Of a stretch of 27,628 nucleotides of DNA, positions 1 to 8,283 are shown piece by piece. Numbering within the stretch: the first letter of the stretch is position 1; every line of letters begins with the position of its first letter. Where the stretch lies: contig CAMPCT010000005.1 in NCBI GenBank assembly GCA_946647055.1, positions 1 to 27,628 of the forward strand, written 5' to 3'. A program made the position numbers and the translations under genes. A model generated the notes under the pieces. The model had not been told where the DNA came from, ran no database searches, and worked only from the letters and a program-made list of their open reading frames with translations. The DNA is from an uncultured Atopobium sp. Lineage in GTDB: Bacteria; Actinomycetota; Coriobacteriia; Coriobacteriales; Atopobiaceae.

Positions 1-205
1 CCAGCGCGTCGATGGTGGGGCCAAAGATCCCGTGCTCCTCGCCGTTCCCATGGGCGAGCAGGACGGGCGTGCCCTCCGGGTCCCCATAGCAGAAGACGGC
101 CAGGCTCGCGCCGTCGGGACGGTCGACGAGCCGCGCCAGCGACGGTGCCGTCGTGGGCCGGACGTAAGGGCTGGGGAAGTGCGGCTGTGGGGGAGTGGGC
201 TGCAT
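1..205 (-). CDS. Alpha/beta hydrolase, N-terminal fragment (cut by window edge)
   Basis: Only the first 68 codons lie in the window; the rest runs off the left edge. The reading frame starts at an ATG read on the minus strand from 205, preceded by a clear AGGAG ribosome binding site five bases upstream. The translation begins MQPTPPQPHF, and residues 47-60 read PVLLAHGNGEEHGI. This matches the strand-3 and oxyanion-hole HGxG segment of alpha/beta-hydrolase-fold enzymes. The catalytic Ser, Asp and His would lie outside the window, so the substrate cannot be judged. No signal peptide is visible. The gene is divergent from the polysaccharide operon and probably marks its left boundary rather than belonging to it. 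The family call rests on one motif region only. Confidence 0.65.
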   Translation of the reverse strand, partial: MQPTPPQPHFPSPYVRPTTAPSLARLVDRPDGASLAVFCYGDPEGTPVLLAHGNGEEHGIFGPTIDAL

Positions 206-395
206 GGGTGCTCCTGCGGGGTGTCGTCAGGCGGTTCGTATGGCTTGCCGGCTGGCCAAGCTCAAGACGAGGTTAGCAAAAAGGTGCCAGAGGGTCATCG
301 CCTTCCGTGGATGAATGATTCGGCATGGAAAAACAGGATAGTACGAACGGTAAAGTGGGGTATCTTCGTAGGCGTTTATCCGGTGCTTCTTCTGG
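206..395. other. Divergent intergenic region between hydrolase and glycan operon
   Basis: These 190 bases separate the left-edge minus-strand gene from the plus-strand operon. The part from about 270 to 385 is clearly richer in A and T than the surrounding genes, as expected for a regulatory region. For the plus strand I see isolated -10-like hexamers (GATAGT at 337, TAAAGT at 351, TATCTT at 361) but none with a convincing -35 at 16-18 bases. No hairpin with a T-tract, no ops/JUMPstart-like element and no RNA gene was recognised. Confidence 0.5.
237..265 (-). promoter_or_regulatory. Possible promoter of the left-edge hydrolase gene
   Basis: Read on the minus strand, TTGAGC (265-260) and CATACG (242-237) are separated by 17 bases. 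They match the sigma-70-type hexamers at four and three of six positions. Transcription would begin about 25 bases before the hydrolase ATG. The spacing is good but the hexamers are weak, so this is only a candidate. Confidence 0.25.
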
Positions 396-1457
396 ATGGT
401 GCCTATGGGGCTGGGGGACAACACATGCGTGCTCGTGACCGGTGCCGCCGGCTTCATCGGGGCATTCCTCTGCAAGCGCCTGCTTGGCCAGACGGGCTGC
501 CAGGTCGTGGGCTATGACAACCTCAGCGAGTACTATGACCTGCGCCTCAAGCGTGCCCGCCTCGAGATGCTCCGTGAGGCAGACGCTGGCCGAGGCCGCT
601 TCTCCTTCGTCCATGCCGACCTCTGCAACCAAGGTGTCCTCGAGGGGGTCTTCTCGCGTCACAAGCCCTCCATCGTGGTGAACCTTGCTGCCCAGGCGGG
701 GGTTCGCTGGTCGATCGACCATCCCCACGACTACGCGGAATCGAACCTCGTGGGCTTCCTCAACGTGCTCGAGTGCTGCCGGCACCGTGAGGTGACGCAT
801 CTCGTGTACGCGTCCTCGTCGTCAGTCTACGGTGACGCCACGAGCGTGCCGTTCTCGGAGGACGCACGCTGCGACGCGCCCGTGTCGCTCTATGCCGCGA
901 CCAAGCGTGCAAACGAGCTCCTCGCGCATTCCTATTCCCAGCTCTATGGGATTCCCTGCACGGGGTTGCGCTTCTTCACCGTCTACGGCCCCATGGGGCG
1001 TCCCGACATGGCCTATTTCAAGTTTGCGGACCGCATGGTGGCGGGCCTTCCCATCCAGCTCTACAACGATGGGAACATGATGCGCGACTACACCTTCGTC
1101 GAGGATGTCGTCGACGGCCTGATGCGAGTCCTTGGGGGCGACCCCCCTGCGCGGGCAGCCGAGGGACCCCTTGCGGGCGCCCCCCACCGCGTCCTCAACA
1201 TCGGGCATGGCAGCCCGCAGGGCTTGGGGGACTTCGTGCGCGCCCTCGAGGAGGCCCTCAGATCCCGGGGCATCGTCGCGGGCGAGGTCATGTACGAGCT
1301 TCTTCCCATGCAGCCGGGAGACGTCCACGTCACCTATGCCGACACCCGCAGGTTCGAGGCCCTCTATGACTATCGGCCCCAGACGCCGCTCGTTGAGGGA
1401 CTCTCGGCATTTGCCGATTGGTATGGAGAATGGATAGGATGCCATCACAGAAGCTGA
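396..1457 (+). CDS. UDP-glucuronate 4-epimerase (NAD-dependent epimerase/dehydratase)
   Basis: This extended short-chain dehydrogenase of 353 residues interconverts UDP-glucuronate and UDP-galacturonate in the cytosol. The NAD-binding glycine motif GAAGFIG is at about residues 17-23, followed by DNLSEYYDLRLKRARL, a stretch typical of the CapI/LpsL group. The active-site Ser region is YASSSSVYGD, the YxxxK pair is in YAATK near residue 167, and TVYGPMGRPDMA is a hallmark of UDP-GlcA 4-epimerases. The length is normal. The start is uncertain: ATG 396 and ATG 405 are in frame but neither has a good ribosome binding site, while GTG 429 is preceded by GGGGGA. It opens the plus-strand operon and would supply GalA donor. 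No UDP-glucose dehydrogenase, needed to make UDP-GlcA, is in the window. Confidence 0.9.
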   Translation: MVPMGLGDNTCVLVTGAAGFIGAFLCKRLLGQTGCQVVGYDNLSEYYDLRLKRARLEMLREADAGRGRFSFVHADLCNQGVLEGVFSRHKPSIVVNLAAQAGVRWSIDHPHDYAESNLVGFLNVLECCRHREVTHLVYASSSSVYGDATSVPFSEDARCDAPVSLYAATKRANELLAHSYSQLYGIPCTGLRFFTVYGPMGRPDMAYFKFADRMVAGLPIQLYNDGNMMRDYTFVEDVVDGLMRVLGGDPPARAAEGPLAGAPHRVLNIGHGSPQGLGDFVRALEEALRSRGIVAGEVMYELLPMQPGDVHVTYADTRRFEALYDYRPQTPLVEGLSAFADWYGEWIGCHHRS

Positions 1458-1476
1458 AAGCATACTGTTAGAGTGT

Positions 1477-1501
1477 ACGTATGCCATTGGTGGCATAACG
1501 T
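1477..1501. promoter_or_regulatory. Inverted repeat between epimerase and LicD-fusion gene
   Basis: ATGCCA (1481-1486), a TTGG loop and TGGCAT (1491-1496) form a perfect six-base stem. ACGT at 1477-1480 can pair with ACGT at 1498-1501 to extend it, with one bulged A. No T-tract follows, so it does not look like an intrinsic terminator. It could be an operator, a processing hairpin or a transcription pause. Another ACGTACGT lies just downstream. Confidence 0.35.
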
Positions 1502-1543
1502 GCCCAACGTACGTCCGGTCATTTCGAAAGGAGGGGAGGTCAT

Positions 1544-3742
1544 ATGTCGGAGCTGCAGGAAGCCCTGTTCGCCATGCTCGTCGCCTTTGACGGCTTTTGC
1601 ACCAGGCACGAGCTCTCCTATACCCTCTTGGCGGGCACCCTCCTTGGTGCCGTGCGACACAGGGGGTTCATCCCCTGGGACGACGACCTCGACGTGGGCA
1701 TGCCACGTCCCGACTACACCCGCCTCCTCGGCATGGCGGAGGCCTTCCATGAGGAGACCGGCCTCAAGCTTCGCGGACACCTTGGCGTGCCCCTCTCCGT
1801 CACACCGCTGTGCAAGGTCGTCGATGAGTCCATCGAGGTCCAGCCCACCCGCGAGACGATGCGAACGCACCTCTGGATCGACATCTCGCCCTTCGACTCC
1901 CTGCCCGACGATGACGACGACCTCGCACGCGAGTGCGCCCTGACCGGTCGCTACCAGGCGGCGCTCAACTTCCTGGCAAGCACGCCCGAGTCGGGCAGGA
2001 CTCCCATGCGCCGCCGCATCAAGCGCCTTGCCACCCCCCTGCGCTCCATACCCGCGCTCAAGGAATACTGCGCGAGGCGCCTCACCCACATTGCCACGTC
2101 ACTTCCCTGGGGCTCCACCAAGCACGTGGGAAGCGTCGCCTGGGGGCTTGCCGGTACGCGCGAGCGCGTGGATGCCGACGCCTTCGGCCAATTCGAGCGC
2201 ATGTCGTTCGAGGGACGGGACTTCCGCGTGATGGGGTGCTGGGACCAGTACCTCACGGGCATCTACGGAAAGGACTACATGGCGCTGGCCCCCACGGGGC
2301 AGCGAGCGCGGCACCTTGCGAGCGCCTGGCGGGTCGAGGATGGGTCGCCGGTCTCGCTCGAACGCCCGGTCGCACCAAAGGAGGGACCACGGCGCGTCCT
2401 GGTCTATGGCACCTTCGACCTCTACCACGAAGGCCACGAGAACATCCTGCGGAGGGCCCGCGAGTGTGGCGACCACCTCACGGTGGGCGTGACCGCCGAC
2501 GTCTTCGATGCCGAGCGCGGCAAGCTCGACACCGTCGAGCCCCTCGAGAAGAGAATGGCGAGCGTGCGCGCCTCGGGCTATGCCGACGAGGTCATCGTCG
2601 AGGACCACTATGGCCAGAAGGAGGAGGACATCGTCCGCCTGGGCATCGACGAGGTGGTCTTTGGGTCCGACTGGACCGGCAAGTTCGACTACCTCGGGAA
2701 GTACTGCGACGTGACCTACCTCCCTCGCACCAAGGGCATCTCGTCCCGCATGATCCGCGAGCGCACCTTCGGGCCGCTTCGCCTGGGCATCATCGGCTCG
2801 GGGCGGGTGACGCGCTCGTTCGTTCCCGAGGCGCGCCTGGTGGGCGGCGTCGAGCTGGTGGGCGTGTGGTCCCGCAAGCTCGACTCGGCCAAGGCGCTGG
2901 CGAGGGAGTTCGACATCCCCTTCGCGACCGACTCGCTCGACGAGCTGCTCTCGCGCGTCGACGCCGTCTATGTGGCGACACCCCACCAGACCCATCACGA
3001 CCTCGCGCTGCGCGCCCTCGAGGCCGGCTGCCACGTGCTGTGCGAGAAGCCCATGGCGCTCTGCGAGGCGGACGTCCACGAGCTCGCCGAGTGCGCCTCG
3101 GCACGCGGGCTCGTTCTGCTCGAGGCGATCAAGACCGCCTTCTGCCCCGGCTTCCAGCGGCTCCTCGATGCCGTTCGCGGTGGCGCAATCGGCGAGGTGC
3201 GTGACGTCGAGGCCTGCTTCACGCGCCTGACCGAGCCGGGCCTGCGCGAGCGCGACGACGCCCTCTTTGGCGGCGGCTTCCTGGAATTTGGCAGCTACTG
3301 CCTGCTCCCCATCGTCCAGCTCCTTGGCCGCGACCTCGACGAGGTGCGCTTCGAGTCGGTCGAGGACGAGGGCGGGGTCGACCTCTACACCAAGGCAAGC
3401 GTGCGCGCGGGTGACGCGCTCGGCCTCGCCAAGTGCGGCGTCGGCGCGAAGAGCGACGGCCACCTCGTCATTGCCGGCACCAAGGGCTACATCCTCGCGC
3501 CGGCCCCCTGGTGGAAGACGGAGCGCTTCGAGATCCACCACGAGGACCCAAACGACACCACCATCGTGGAGTCGCGCTGGGACGGTGCCGGCATACGCTA
3601 CGAGGTCAGCAACTTCGTCCACCTCATCTGGCGTCATGAGGGCAGGCACCCGCTCCTTCCCCTCGAGGACTCAGCGGCCCTTGCGAGGCTCTTCGAGAGG
3701 TACCTGGAAGCTCGTGGGGGGTCTGGTAGATGCGTGGGCTAG
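1544..3742 (+). CDS. Trifunctional LicD - cytidylyltransferase - Gfo/Idh/MocA oxidoreductase fusion
   Basis: This 732-residue protein joins three enzymes usually encoded separately. Residues 1-265 are a LicD-type phosphotransferase: [18 protein letters not shown] at about 31-48, with DLDV following, and HLWIDISPFD at about 109-118. Residues 282-407 are a TagD/CCT-type cytidylyltransferase: RVLVYGTFDLYHEGH (the HxGH signature) near 283-297 and the C-terminal ISSRMIR near 399-405. Residues 411-732 are a Gfo/Idh/MocA NAD(P) oxidoreductase with GIIGSGRV at about 414 and CEKPM at about 500. The start ATG has an excellent AAAGGAGG site upstream. By family knowledge, LicD enzymes transfer a phospho-alcohol from a CDP donor and TagD-like domains make that donor. 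I infer that one polypeptide forms, activates and transfers a polyol-phosphate-like group. The substrate is unknown. In the usual GGGxLLDxGxY segment the Asp is replaced by Glu (FLEFGSY). Confidence 0.88.
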   Translation: MSELQEALFAMLVAFDGFCTRHELSYTLLAGTLLGAVRHRGFIPWDDDLDVGMPRPDYTRLLGMAEAFHEETGLKLRGHLGVPLSVTPLCKVVDESIEVQPTRETMRTHLWIDISPFDSLPDDDDDLARECALTGRYQAALNFLASTPESGRTPMRRRIKRLATPLRSIPALKEYCARRLTHIATSLPWGSTKHVGSVAWGLAGTRERVDADAFGQFERMSFEGRDFRVMGCWDQYLTGIYGKDYMALAPTGQRARHLASAWRVEDGSPVSLERPVAPKEGPRRVLVYGTFDLYHEGHENILRRARECGDHLTVGVTADVFDAERGKLDTVEPLEKRMASVRASGYADEVIVEDHYGQKEEDIVRLGIDEVVFGSDWTGKFDYLGKYCDVTYLPRTKGISSRMIRERTFGPLRLGIIGSGRVTRSFVPEARLVGGVELVGVWSRKLDSAKALAREFDIPFATDSLDELLSRVDAVYVATPHQTHHDLALRALEAGCHVLCEKPMALCEADVHELAECASARGLVLLEAIKTAFCPGFQRLLDAVRGGAIGEVRDVEACFTRLTEPGLRERDDALFGGGFLEFGSYCLLPIVQLLGRDLDEVRFESVEDEGGVDLYTKASVRAGDALGLAKCGVGAKSDGHLVIAGTKGYILAPAPWWKTERFEIHHEDPNDTTIVESRWDGAGIRYEVSNFVHLIWRHEGRHPLLPLEDSAALARLFERYLEARGGSGRCVG

Positions 3743-5043
3743 CGGCGATGTCCCTCGTCCCCGGCAGGGGAGTGGACCCCGAGGCCGGCACCTTGGCCGA
3801 CGTCTTGGGAGTTGCCTGCAACTGGATGCCCGCCCCCGTGGGCGCGGGCGACATCCTCGCACCGCATGCCGGCGTCGACCTCGAGGTGTTCTTCTATGAC
3901 GATCAGGTCGACCCCAACCTCATCTACACCTACAGCTACCAGAACGAGTCCAACTGGGCGTCGTACCGTCCCGACCTCTCCCGCACGGCGTGGTCTGCGG
4001 ATGGCTTCGTCTGCCCCGTCGACGGGTTTGTCCGCGTGGTCGTGCGCCTGGGCGACGGGGAGGACGTTCGCCGCGGCACGAAGGTCCTCGACCTCGTCGA
4101 CGTCACGAGCGCGGAGCATGTGGAGCGGCCCCTTCCCGAGCACTTCCGCGCCGAGGCCGAGCGCGTGGCCCGGCGCGTGGCGGAGCTGCGCCAGCCGGGC
4201 GACCTCGTCCTCATGCTCGTGTCGGACGTGCACTGGTCGGCAGGATGCCCTTGGGACGACACGGTGCGTAACCTGCGCGAGGTCGCGCGTCTCGTCTCCC
4301 CGGATGCCCTGGTGCAGCTGGGAGACCTCACGGATGGCCTTGCTCCTGCCTGGGTGACGCGCGAGGTCGTGGGCGACCTGCTCGACGACCTCCGCTCGAC
4401 GGGGCTCCCCGTCTACGGTTGCGTGGGAAACCACGATGCCAACTACTTCCGCGGCAACCCGGACAGCCTCGACCGCAGGGAGCGCACGATGCTCTACCTG
4501 GGCCAGAGGAGCCCCTGGTATCACGTCGACTTCCCCGAGCGGCGCGTCCGCGCGCTCTTCCTCGACTCCTTCGAGCCCACGCGCAAGGAGCGTTACGGCT
4601 TCTCGGCCCCCCAGCTTGCCTGGGTGGCGCGCACCCTCGCCACGACGCCCAAGGGCTGGGGCGTGGTCGTGTTCTCGCATGTGCCGCTCCTCGCGTCCAT
4701 GCACGTGTGGAGCAAGAGGATCCGCCTCGGCGTCACCCTGCGCCGCATGCTCCAGGTGTTCGACCGGGCCCGTGGCGGTGCGCTCATCACCTACGTCCAC
4801 GGGCACAACCACTCCGACCAGGTCGCCTACACGCACGGCTTTCCCATCGTGGCCGTCGGCTGCGCAAAGCTCGAGGACTTCTGGGACCACAAGCCCCATG
4901 GCTCGGTCACCCCGGCCCGAAAGCTGGGCGACGTGACGCAGGAGCTGTGGGACGTCGTGGTCGTCTCTGCCGACCGCCGTCGCGCCGACTTCGTCCGCTT
5001 TGGGGCGGGCGAGGAGCGGGGGGTGGCCCATGGTGGAGCTTGA
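3730..5043 (+). CDS. Calcineurin-like metallophosphoesterase
   Basis: This 437-residue protein carries the full set of metallophosphoesterase metal-binding motifs in order: SDVHW (about residue 170), GDLTDG (about 198), GNHD (about 234), FSHVP (about 317) and GHNH (about 357). It is therefore predicted to hydrolyse a phosphomonoester or phosphodiester with a two-metal centre. The first 140 residues are an N-terminal extension that I do not recognise. No signal peptide or membrane segment is seen, so it should act in the cytosol. ATG 3730 overlaps the end of the LicD fusion by 13 bases; ATG 3748 is an alternative start. It sits between two licD genes, so it may remove or recycle the phospho-substituent or its CDP donor. 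That role is inference from position only. Confidence 0.82.
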   Translation: MRGLAAMSLVPGRGVDPEAGTLADVLGVACNWMPAPVGAGDILAPHAGVDLEVFFYDDQVDPNLIYTYSYQNESNWASYRPDLSRTAWSADGFVCPVDGFVRVVVRLGDGEDVRRGTKVLDLVDVTSAEHVERPLPEHFRAEAERVARRVAELRQPGDLVLMLVSDVHWSAGCPWDDTVRNLREVARLVSPDALVQLGDLTDGLAPAWVTREVVGDLLDDLRSTGLPVYGCVGNHDANYFRGNPDSLDRRERTMLYLGQRSPWYHVDFPERRVRALFLDSFEPTRKERYGFSAPQLAWVARTLATTPKGWGVVVFSHVPLLASMHVWSKRIRLGVTLRRMLQVFDRARGGALITYVHGHNHSDQVAYTHGFPIVAVGCAKLEDFWDHKPHGSVTPARKLGDVTQELWDVVVVSADRRRADFVRFGAGEERGVAHGGA

Positions 5044-5854
5044 TGCCACGACGCTGCGCCGGCTCCAGCTCACCGAACTCGAGCTCCTGCGTGAGGTCGA
5101 CCGCGTGTGCCGCACCTGCGACATCCACTACGACGTCATCGCCGGCACCCTGTTGGGCGCGGTGCGCCATGGCGGCTTCATCCCCTGGGACGACGATGCC
5201 GACGTGGCGCTGCTCCGTCCCGAGTACGAGCGCTTCCGCGAGGCCTGCCGCACCCACCTCGACCACGGGCGCTTCTACTTCCAGGACATCGAGGAGACCC
5301 CGGGGTATCGATGGGGCTACGGCAAGCTCCGCATGCGCGGCACGACCTTCCTGCGCGAGCACCAGGAGCACATGCCCTACGAGCAGGGCGTCTTCATAGA
5401 CGTCTTCCCCCTTGACGCCGTCCCGCAGGGGAGGCTGGGGCGTGCCGTGTGGAACTTCCGCTGCTTCCTCTTGCGCAAGGCCCTCTGGTCACGCGTGGGC
5501 AAGGTGGCCGACAGGAGCGCCGCCATGCGCGCGGTGTACGCCCTCGTCGACAAGATCCCCGAAAAGAGCCTTCGCGGCTGGTATCGGAGGCTCGTGCGCC
5601 AGGCGTCGGGCATCCGCAGCGACTGGGTGCGCATCCTCATGTTCCCCACGCCCAACAACGCCTATGGCTACCTGCGCCGCTGGTACGAGACGTCGTCCCC
5701 CGTCACCTTCGAGGGGATCGAGTTCCCCGGCATCGAGGACGCTGACGGCTACCTCGGCTTCAAGTTTGGCAACTGGCGCGAGCTTCCCCCCGAGGACAAG
5801 CGCAAGACGCATCCCGTGAGCGACATCCGCCTGCCCGAGGAGGTGGTCGCATGA
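5030..5854 (+). CDS. LicD family phosphotransferase
   Basis: This 274-residue protein is a stand-alone LicD-family transferase of normal length. [18 protein letters not shown] at about residues 40-57 is the family signature, with the Asp cluster that binds metal and the nucleotide donor; GVFIDVFPLD follows near 118-127. Family members attach phosphocholine or polyol-phosphate from a CDP donor to a sugar. I chose ATG 5030, which overlaps the metallophosphoesterase stop by 14 bases and lies downstream of GAGGAG; an upstream in-frame TTG at 5000 is less likely because it adds a low-complexity leader. The next gene starts inside its stop codon region (ATGA). No cytidylyltransferase domain is attached here, unlike the fused paralogue at 1544. 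Confidence 0.9.
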   Translation: MVELDATTLRRLQLTELELLREVDRVCRTCDIHYDVIAGTLLGAVRHGGFIPWDDDADVALLRPEYERFREACRTHLDHGRFYFQDIEETPGYRWGYGKLRMRGTTFLREHQEHMPYEQGVFIDVFPLDAVPQGRLGRAVWNFRCFLLRKALWSRVGKVADRSAAMRAVYALVDKIPEKSLRGWYRRLVRQASGIRSDWVRILMFPTPNNAYGYLRRWYETSSPVTFEGIEFPGIEDADGYLGFKFGNWRELPPEDKRKTHPVSDIRLPEEVVA

Positions 5855-8247
5855 GGGACGTCTCGACCGACGAGCTCGTTGCCATGATACGGGAGCGTGG
5901 GGCTGTGGTGTACGGCACGGGCTTCGTGGCAGGCATGCTCCAGGAGGCCCTCGCGGCCCATGGCCTGTGGGACACGGTCGCGCGCTGCGTGGTCTCCAAC
6001 CCAACGCCCGGGTCTGCGTTCCATGGCGTCCCGGTCGTTGGTCCTGAGGGCATCTCGGGAGATGACGAGGGTCCCGTGATCGTCGTCGCCGTCCACGAGG
6101 CGGTGCTTCCCGAGGTCGCGGACGTGCTCTCGTCCCTTGGTGCGGAAGGCTGGGTGTGGGCATATCCCCATCTCTACCCGCTTCTCTATGGCGAGCCCGT
6201 CGACCATCGGCGCATCCCCGTGCGGGACCTCGTGCGCGCGCAGGGTGCGGACAGCCTCTGGCTTGCCGTCCGGGAGCTCGTGCTCGACCAGCCCGGCCTC
6301 GGCCGCGAGGTCTACCTCAAGGCGCAGGGGCTCCACTGTTCCCCCAAGACGGCCGAGCGGCGGCTCGAGTCCTTCCTCCGCCTCGCGCGGTCGTTCGACG
6401 AGCGGGGCTTCGACGGCGGGCACCCCCTCCTGGTTGACGGGGACCTCAACGTCATCGACGGGCTCCATCGGCTCGTCCTCGCCTGGCATCACGGCCTCTA
6501 CGACGTTCCCTGCGACGTCGTCGTCCCCTCGAGCTCCTTTGGGCGCCTCATTGGCGCGGACAACCGCATGACCGCCGAGGCGCTTGGGCGGGCCGGCCTC
6601 TCGCCGGCGGAGCTCGACGCCGTGACGGGGGAGCAGGCGCGCCTGTTCTCGAACGACCCGCTGGTCAGCATCGTCATGCCGGCCTTTGACGTCGAGGGCT
6701 TCCTCGACCAGTGCATGGAGACGGTCGTCGCGCAGACCATGCCGGACTTCGAGGCCATCCTCGTGAACGACGGCTCGAACGACGGCACCCTCGCGCGCTG
6801 TCGCGAGTGGGAGGCCCGCGACCCGCGCATCCGCGTGGTCGACAAGCCAAACGGCGGCGTCTCGTCGGCACGCAACGCCGGCATGGACGTCGCGCGGGGC
6901 ACCTGGCTTGCGTTTGTCGACCCCGACGACTGGCTGGAGCCCACCTACCTCGAGCGGCTGCTCGCCGAGGTTGCGCGCACTGGTGCGGATCGCGTCGAGT
7001 GCGACCTCTGGCGCTTCGACAGTCGCACGGGCCGCGAGACGCGGCGGTCGTGCGGGGGCCGCATGGGCGTGCCCTTCACGCGCGAGGAGCAGATGCGCCT
7101 GGGTCCCACGGCCAGCTACAAGGCCATCACCCTGCGCGACGTGTGGGAGCGCAACGGCGTCAGGTTCCCCGACTGCCCGTACGAGTCCCCCGCGGTGTAT
7201 GCCCTGGTCGTGGCGCTGGCGCGCAAGCTCGCCTATGTGCCGGAGCCCCTCTACCACTACCGCCGCTTCCGCCAGAACTCGCTCGTCGAGACCGCCTATG
7301 CCTCCAACGGCGGTTCCCAGGCAAAGCCGCTGGGGGTTGAGGCCATGGAGGAGCTCGTGCGGGGCTTCGCGACGCGCGGTCTCATGGACCGCTATGGCGA
7401 CGTGCTGCCGGGCGTGGTCACGTACCGGCTCTCTGACATGCTCGCCATGTACCACCATCGCATGGGGGCGGATGCCTTCGACGAGCTCGTCGCGGCCTAC
7501 CGCGACGTGGTCACCCGCCTGGTGGGGGAGGGACACCAGCGTCCCTACCTCGTCTTGGGAGGCTACAACCTCAACCGCATCCTGCTCGACCTCGACCTGC
7601 TGCAGGACCCGCGCTGCCGCTTCAACTTCTCGAGCGTCATCGCCCTCGCCGACGAGCCCCTCGCCCGCGAGGCGTCGCATCCCAACCGCTATCGCGAGCT
7701 CATGCTCGGGCGCGAGCTCTCGCGCGACCTCTGGCGCGCCTTGGGGGAGCTTCGCCCCTCGTGGCTCTTCTGGGACCTGGTCGAGGAGCGCCACGACATG
7801 GGCGAGCTCGACGGTCGCTTCGTCACGCTCTCCGACGCCTTTGGCGGCTCCTCGCTTTCCGGCTGTGAGCTGCGGCGCATTCCCCGCGCAAGCGAGGAGT
7901 GCCGCGAGCTGTGGGAGCGCTCCGCCGACGCCTTCCTCGCCCGGGTGCGCGCCGTGTCACCCCAGACGCGCGTGGTGGTGGTCGAGGCGCACCTCGCCGA
8001 GCGGGTGGGTTCGCTTGCGGGGACGCGCCCGTTCGACCACGCCGAGGCCATCCGTGCGACCAACGAGACGCTCGACGGCTACCACGCGTACCTGCGCGCG
8101 CGTCATCCCGAGCTCGCCTTCGTGGATGCACGTGACGTCCCGCACCACTTCTGCGACGAGCATCATGAGTACGGCGTGGTCCCCGAGCACCTCAACGCCA
8201 TCGCCAACGGGCACATCGCCCAGTTCGTCAGGGAGGTCCTGCAATGA
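5851..8247 (+). CDS. Four-module protein: Rossmann-like, ParB/Srx-like, GT2 glycosyltransferase, DUF6270-like
   Basis: This 798-residue protein is unusually large for a glycosyltransferase. Residues 15-110 are a small Rossmann-like module (VVYGTG at 19-24, GVPVV, then VIVVAV). Residues 165-225 resemble a ParB/sulfiredoxin-type fold, with DGDLNVIDGLHRLVLAW and a following VPCDVVV strand. Residues 270-500 are a GT2 transferase: PLVSIVMPAF at 270, VNDGSNDGT near 305 and FVDPDDW near 355. The last 230 residues resemble DUF6270: GGYNLNRIL near 566, LFWDLVEERHD near 639, and HHEYGVVPEH near the end. DUF6270 is a poorly understood, possibly SGNH-like domain found in glycan loci. The ATG overlaps the licD stop (ATGA). 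The GT2 call is firm; the ParB-like and DUF6270 assignments rest on motif resemblance. The four parts read through without a frameshift. Confidence 0.8.
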   Translation: MRDVSTDELVAMIRERGAVVYGTGFVAGMLQEALAAHGLWDTVARCVVSNPTPGSAFHGVPVVGPEGISGDDEGPVIVVAVHEAVLPEVADVLSSLGAEGWVWAYPHLYPLLYGEPVDHRRIPVRDLVRAQGADSLWLAVRELVLDQPGLGREVYLKAQGLHCSPKTAERRLESFLRLARSFDERGFDGGHPLLVDGDLNVIDGLHRLVLAWHHGLYDVPCDVVVPSSSFGRLIGADNRMTAEALGRAGLSPAELDAVTGEQARLFSNDPLVSIVMPAFDVEGFLDQCMETVVAQTMPDFEAILVNDGSNDGTLARCREWEARDPRIRVVDKPNGGVSSARNAGMDVARGTWLAFVDPDDWLEPTYLERLLAEVARTGADRVECDLWRFDSRTGRETRRSCGGRMGVPFTREEQMRLGPTASYKAITLRDVWERNGVRFPDCPYESPAVYALVVALARKLAYVPEPLYHYRRFRQNSLVETAYASNGGSQAKPLGVEAMEELVRGFATRGLMDRYGDVLPGVVTYRLSDMLAMYHHRMGADAFDELVAAYRDVVTRLVGEGHQRPYLVLGGYNLNRILLDLDLLQDPRCRFNFSSVIALADEPLAREASHPNRYRELMLGRELSRDLWRALGELRPSWLFWDLVEERHDMGELDGRFVTLSDAFGGSSLSGCELRRIPRASEECRELWERSADAFLARVRAVSPQTRVVVVEAHLAERVGSLAGTRPFDHAEAIRATNETLDGYHAYLRARHPELAFVDARDVPHHFCDEHHEYGVVPEHLNAIANGHIAQFVREVLQ

Positions 8248-8283
8248 GTGCGTCCTCCCATTCGAGGCAGATAGGGGGCAGTC

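Noticed and set aside
268..395. ops/JUMPstart-like element before the operon
   Set aside because: A few GGT.G and GTAG pieces are present, but the GGCGGTAG core and its context are not, and an RfaH-type system is not expected in this kind of organism.
32..517. Plus-strand open frame across the left intergenic region
   Set aside because: It crosses the hydrolase gene antisense and the intergenic region, has no family resemblance, and overlaps the well-supported epimerase gene out of frame.
2099..3649. Long minus-strand open frame opposite the LicD fusion
   Set aside because: High-GC genes commonly give long antisense frames. The translation is Ala/Arg/Val-rich without motifs, whereas the plus strand carries three intact families.
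5749..7794. 681-codon minus-strand open frame
   Set aside because: It is a mirror of the 5851 gene. It has low-complexity composition, no recognisable domain and no ribosome site.
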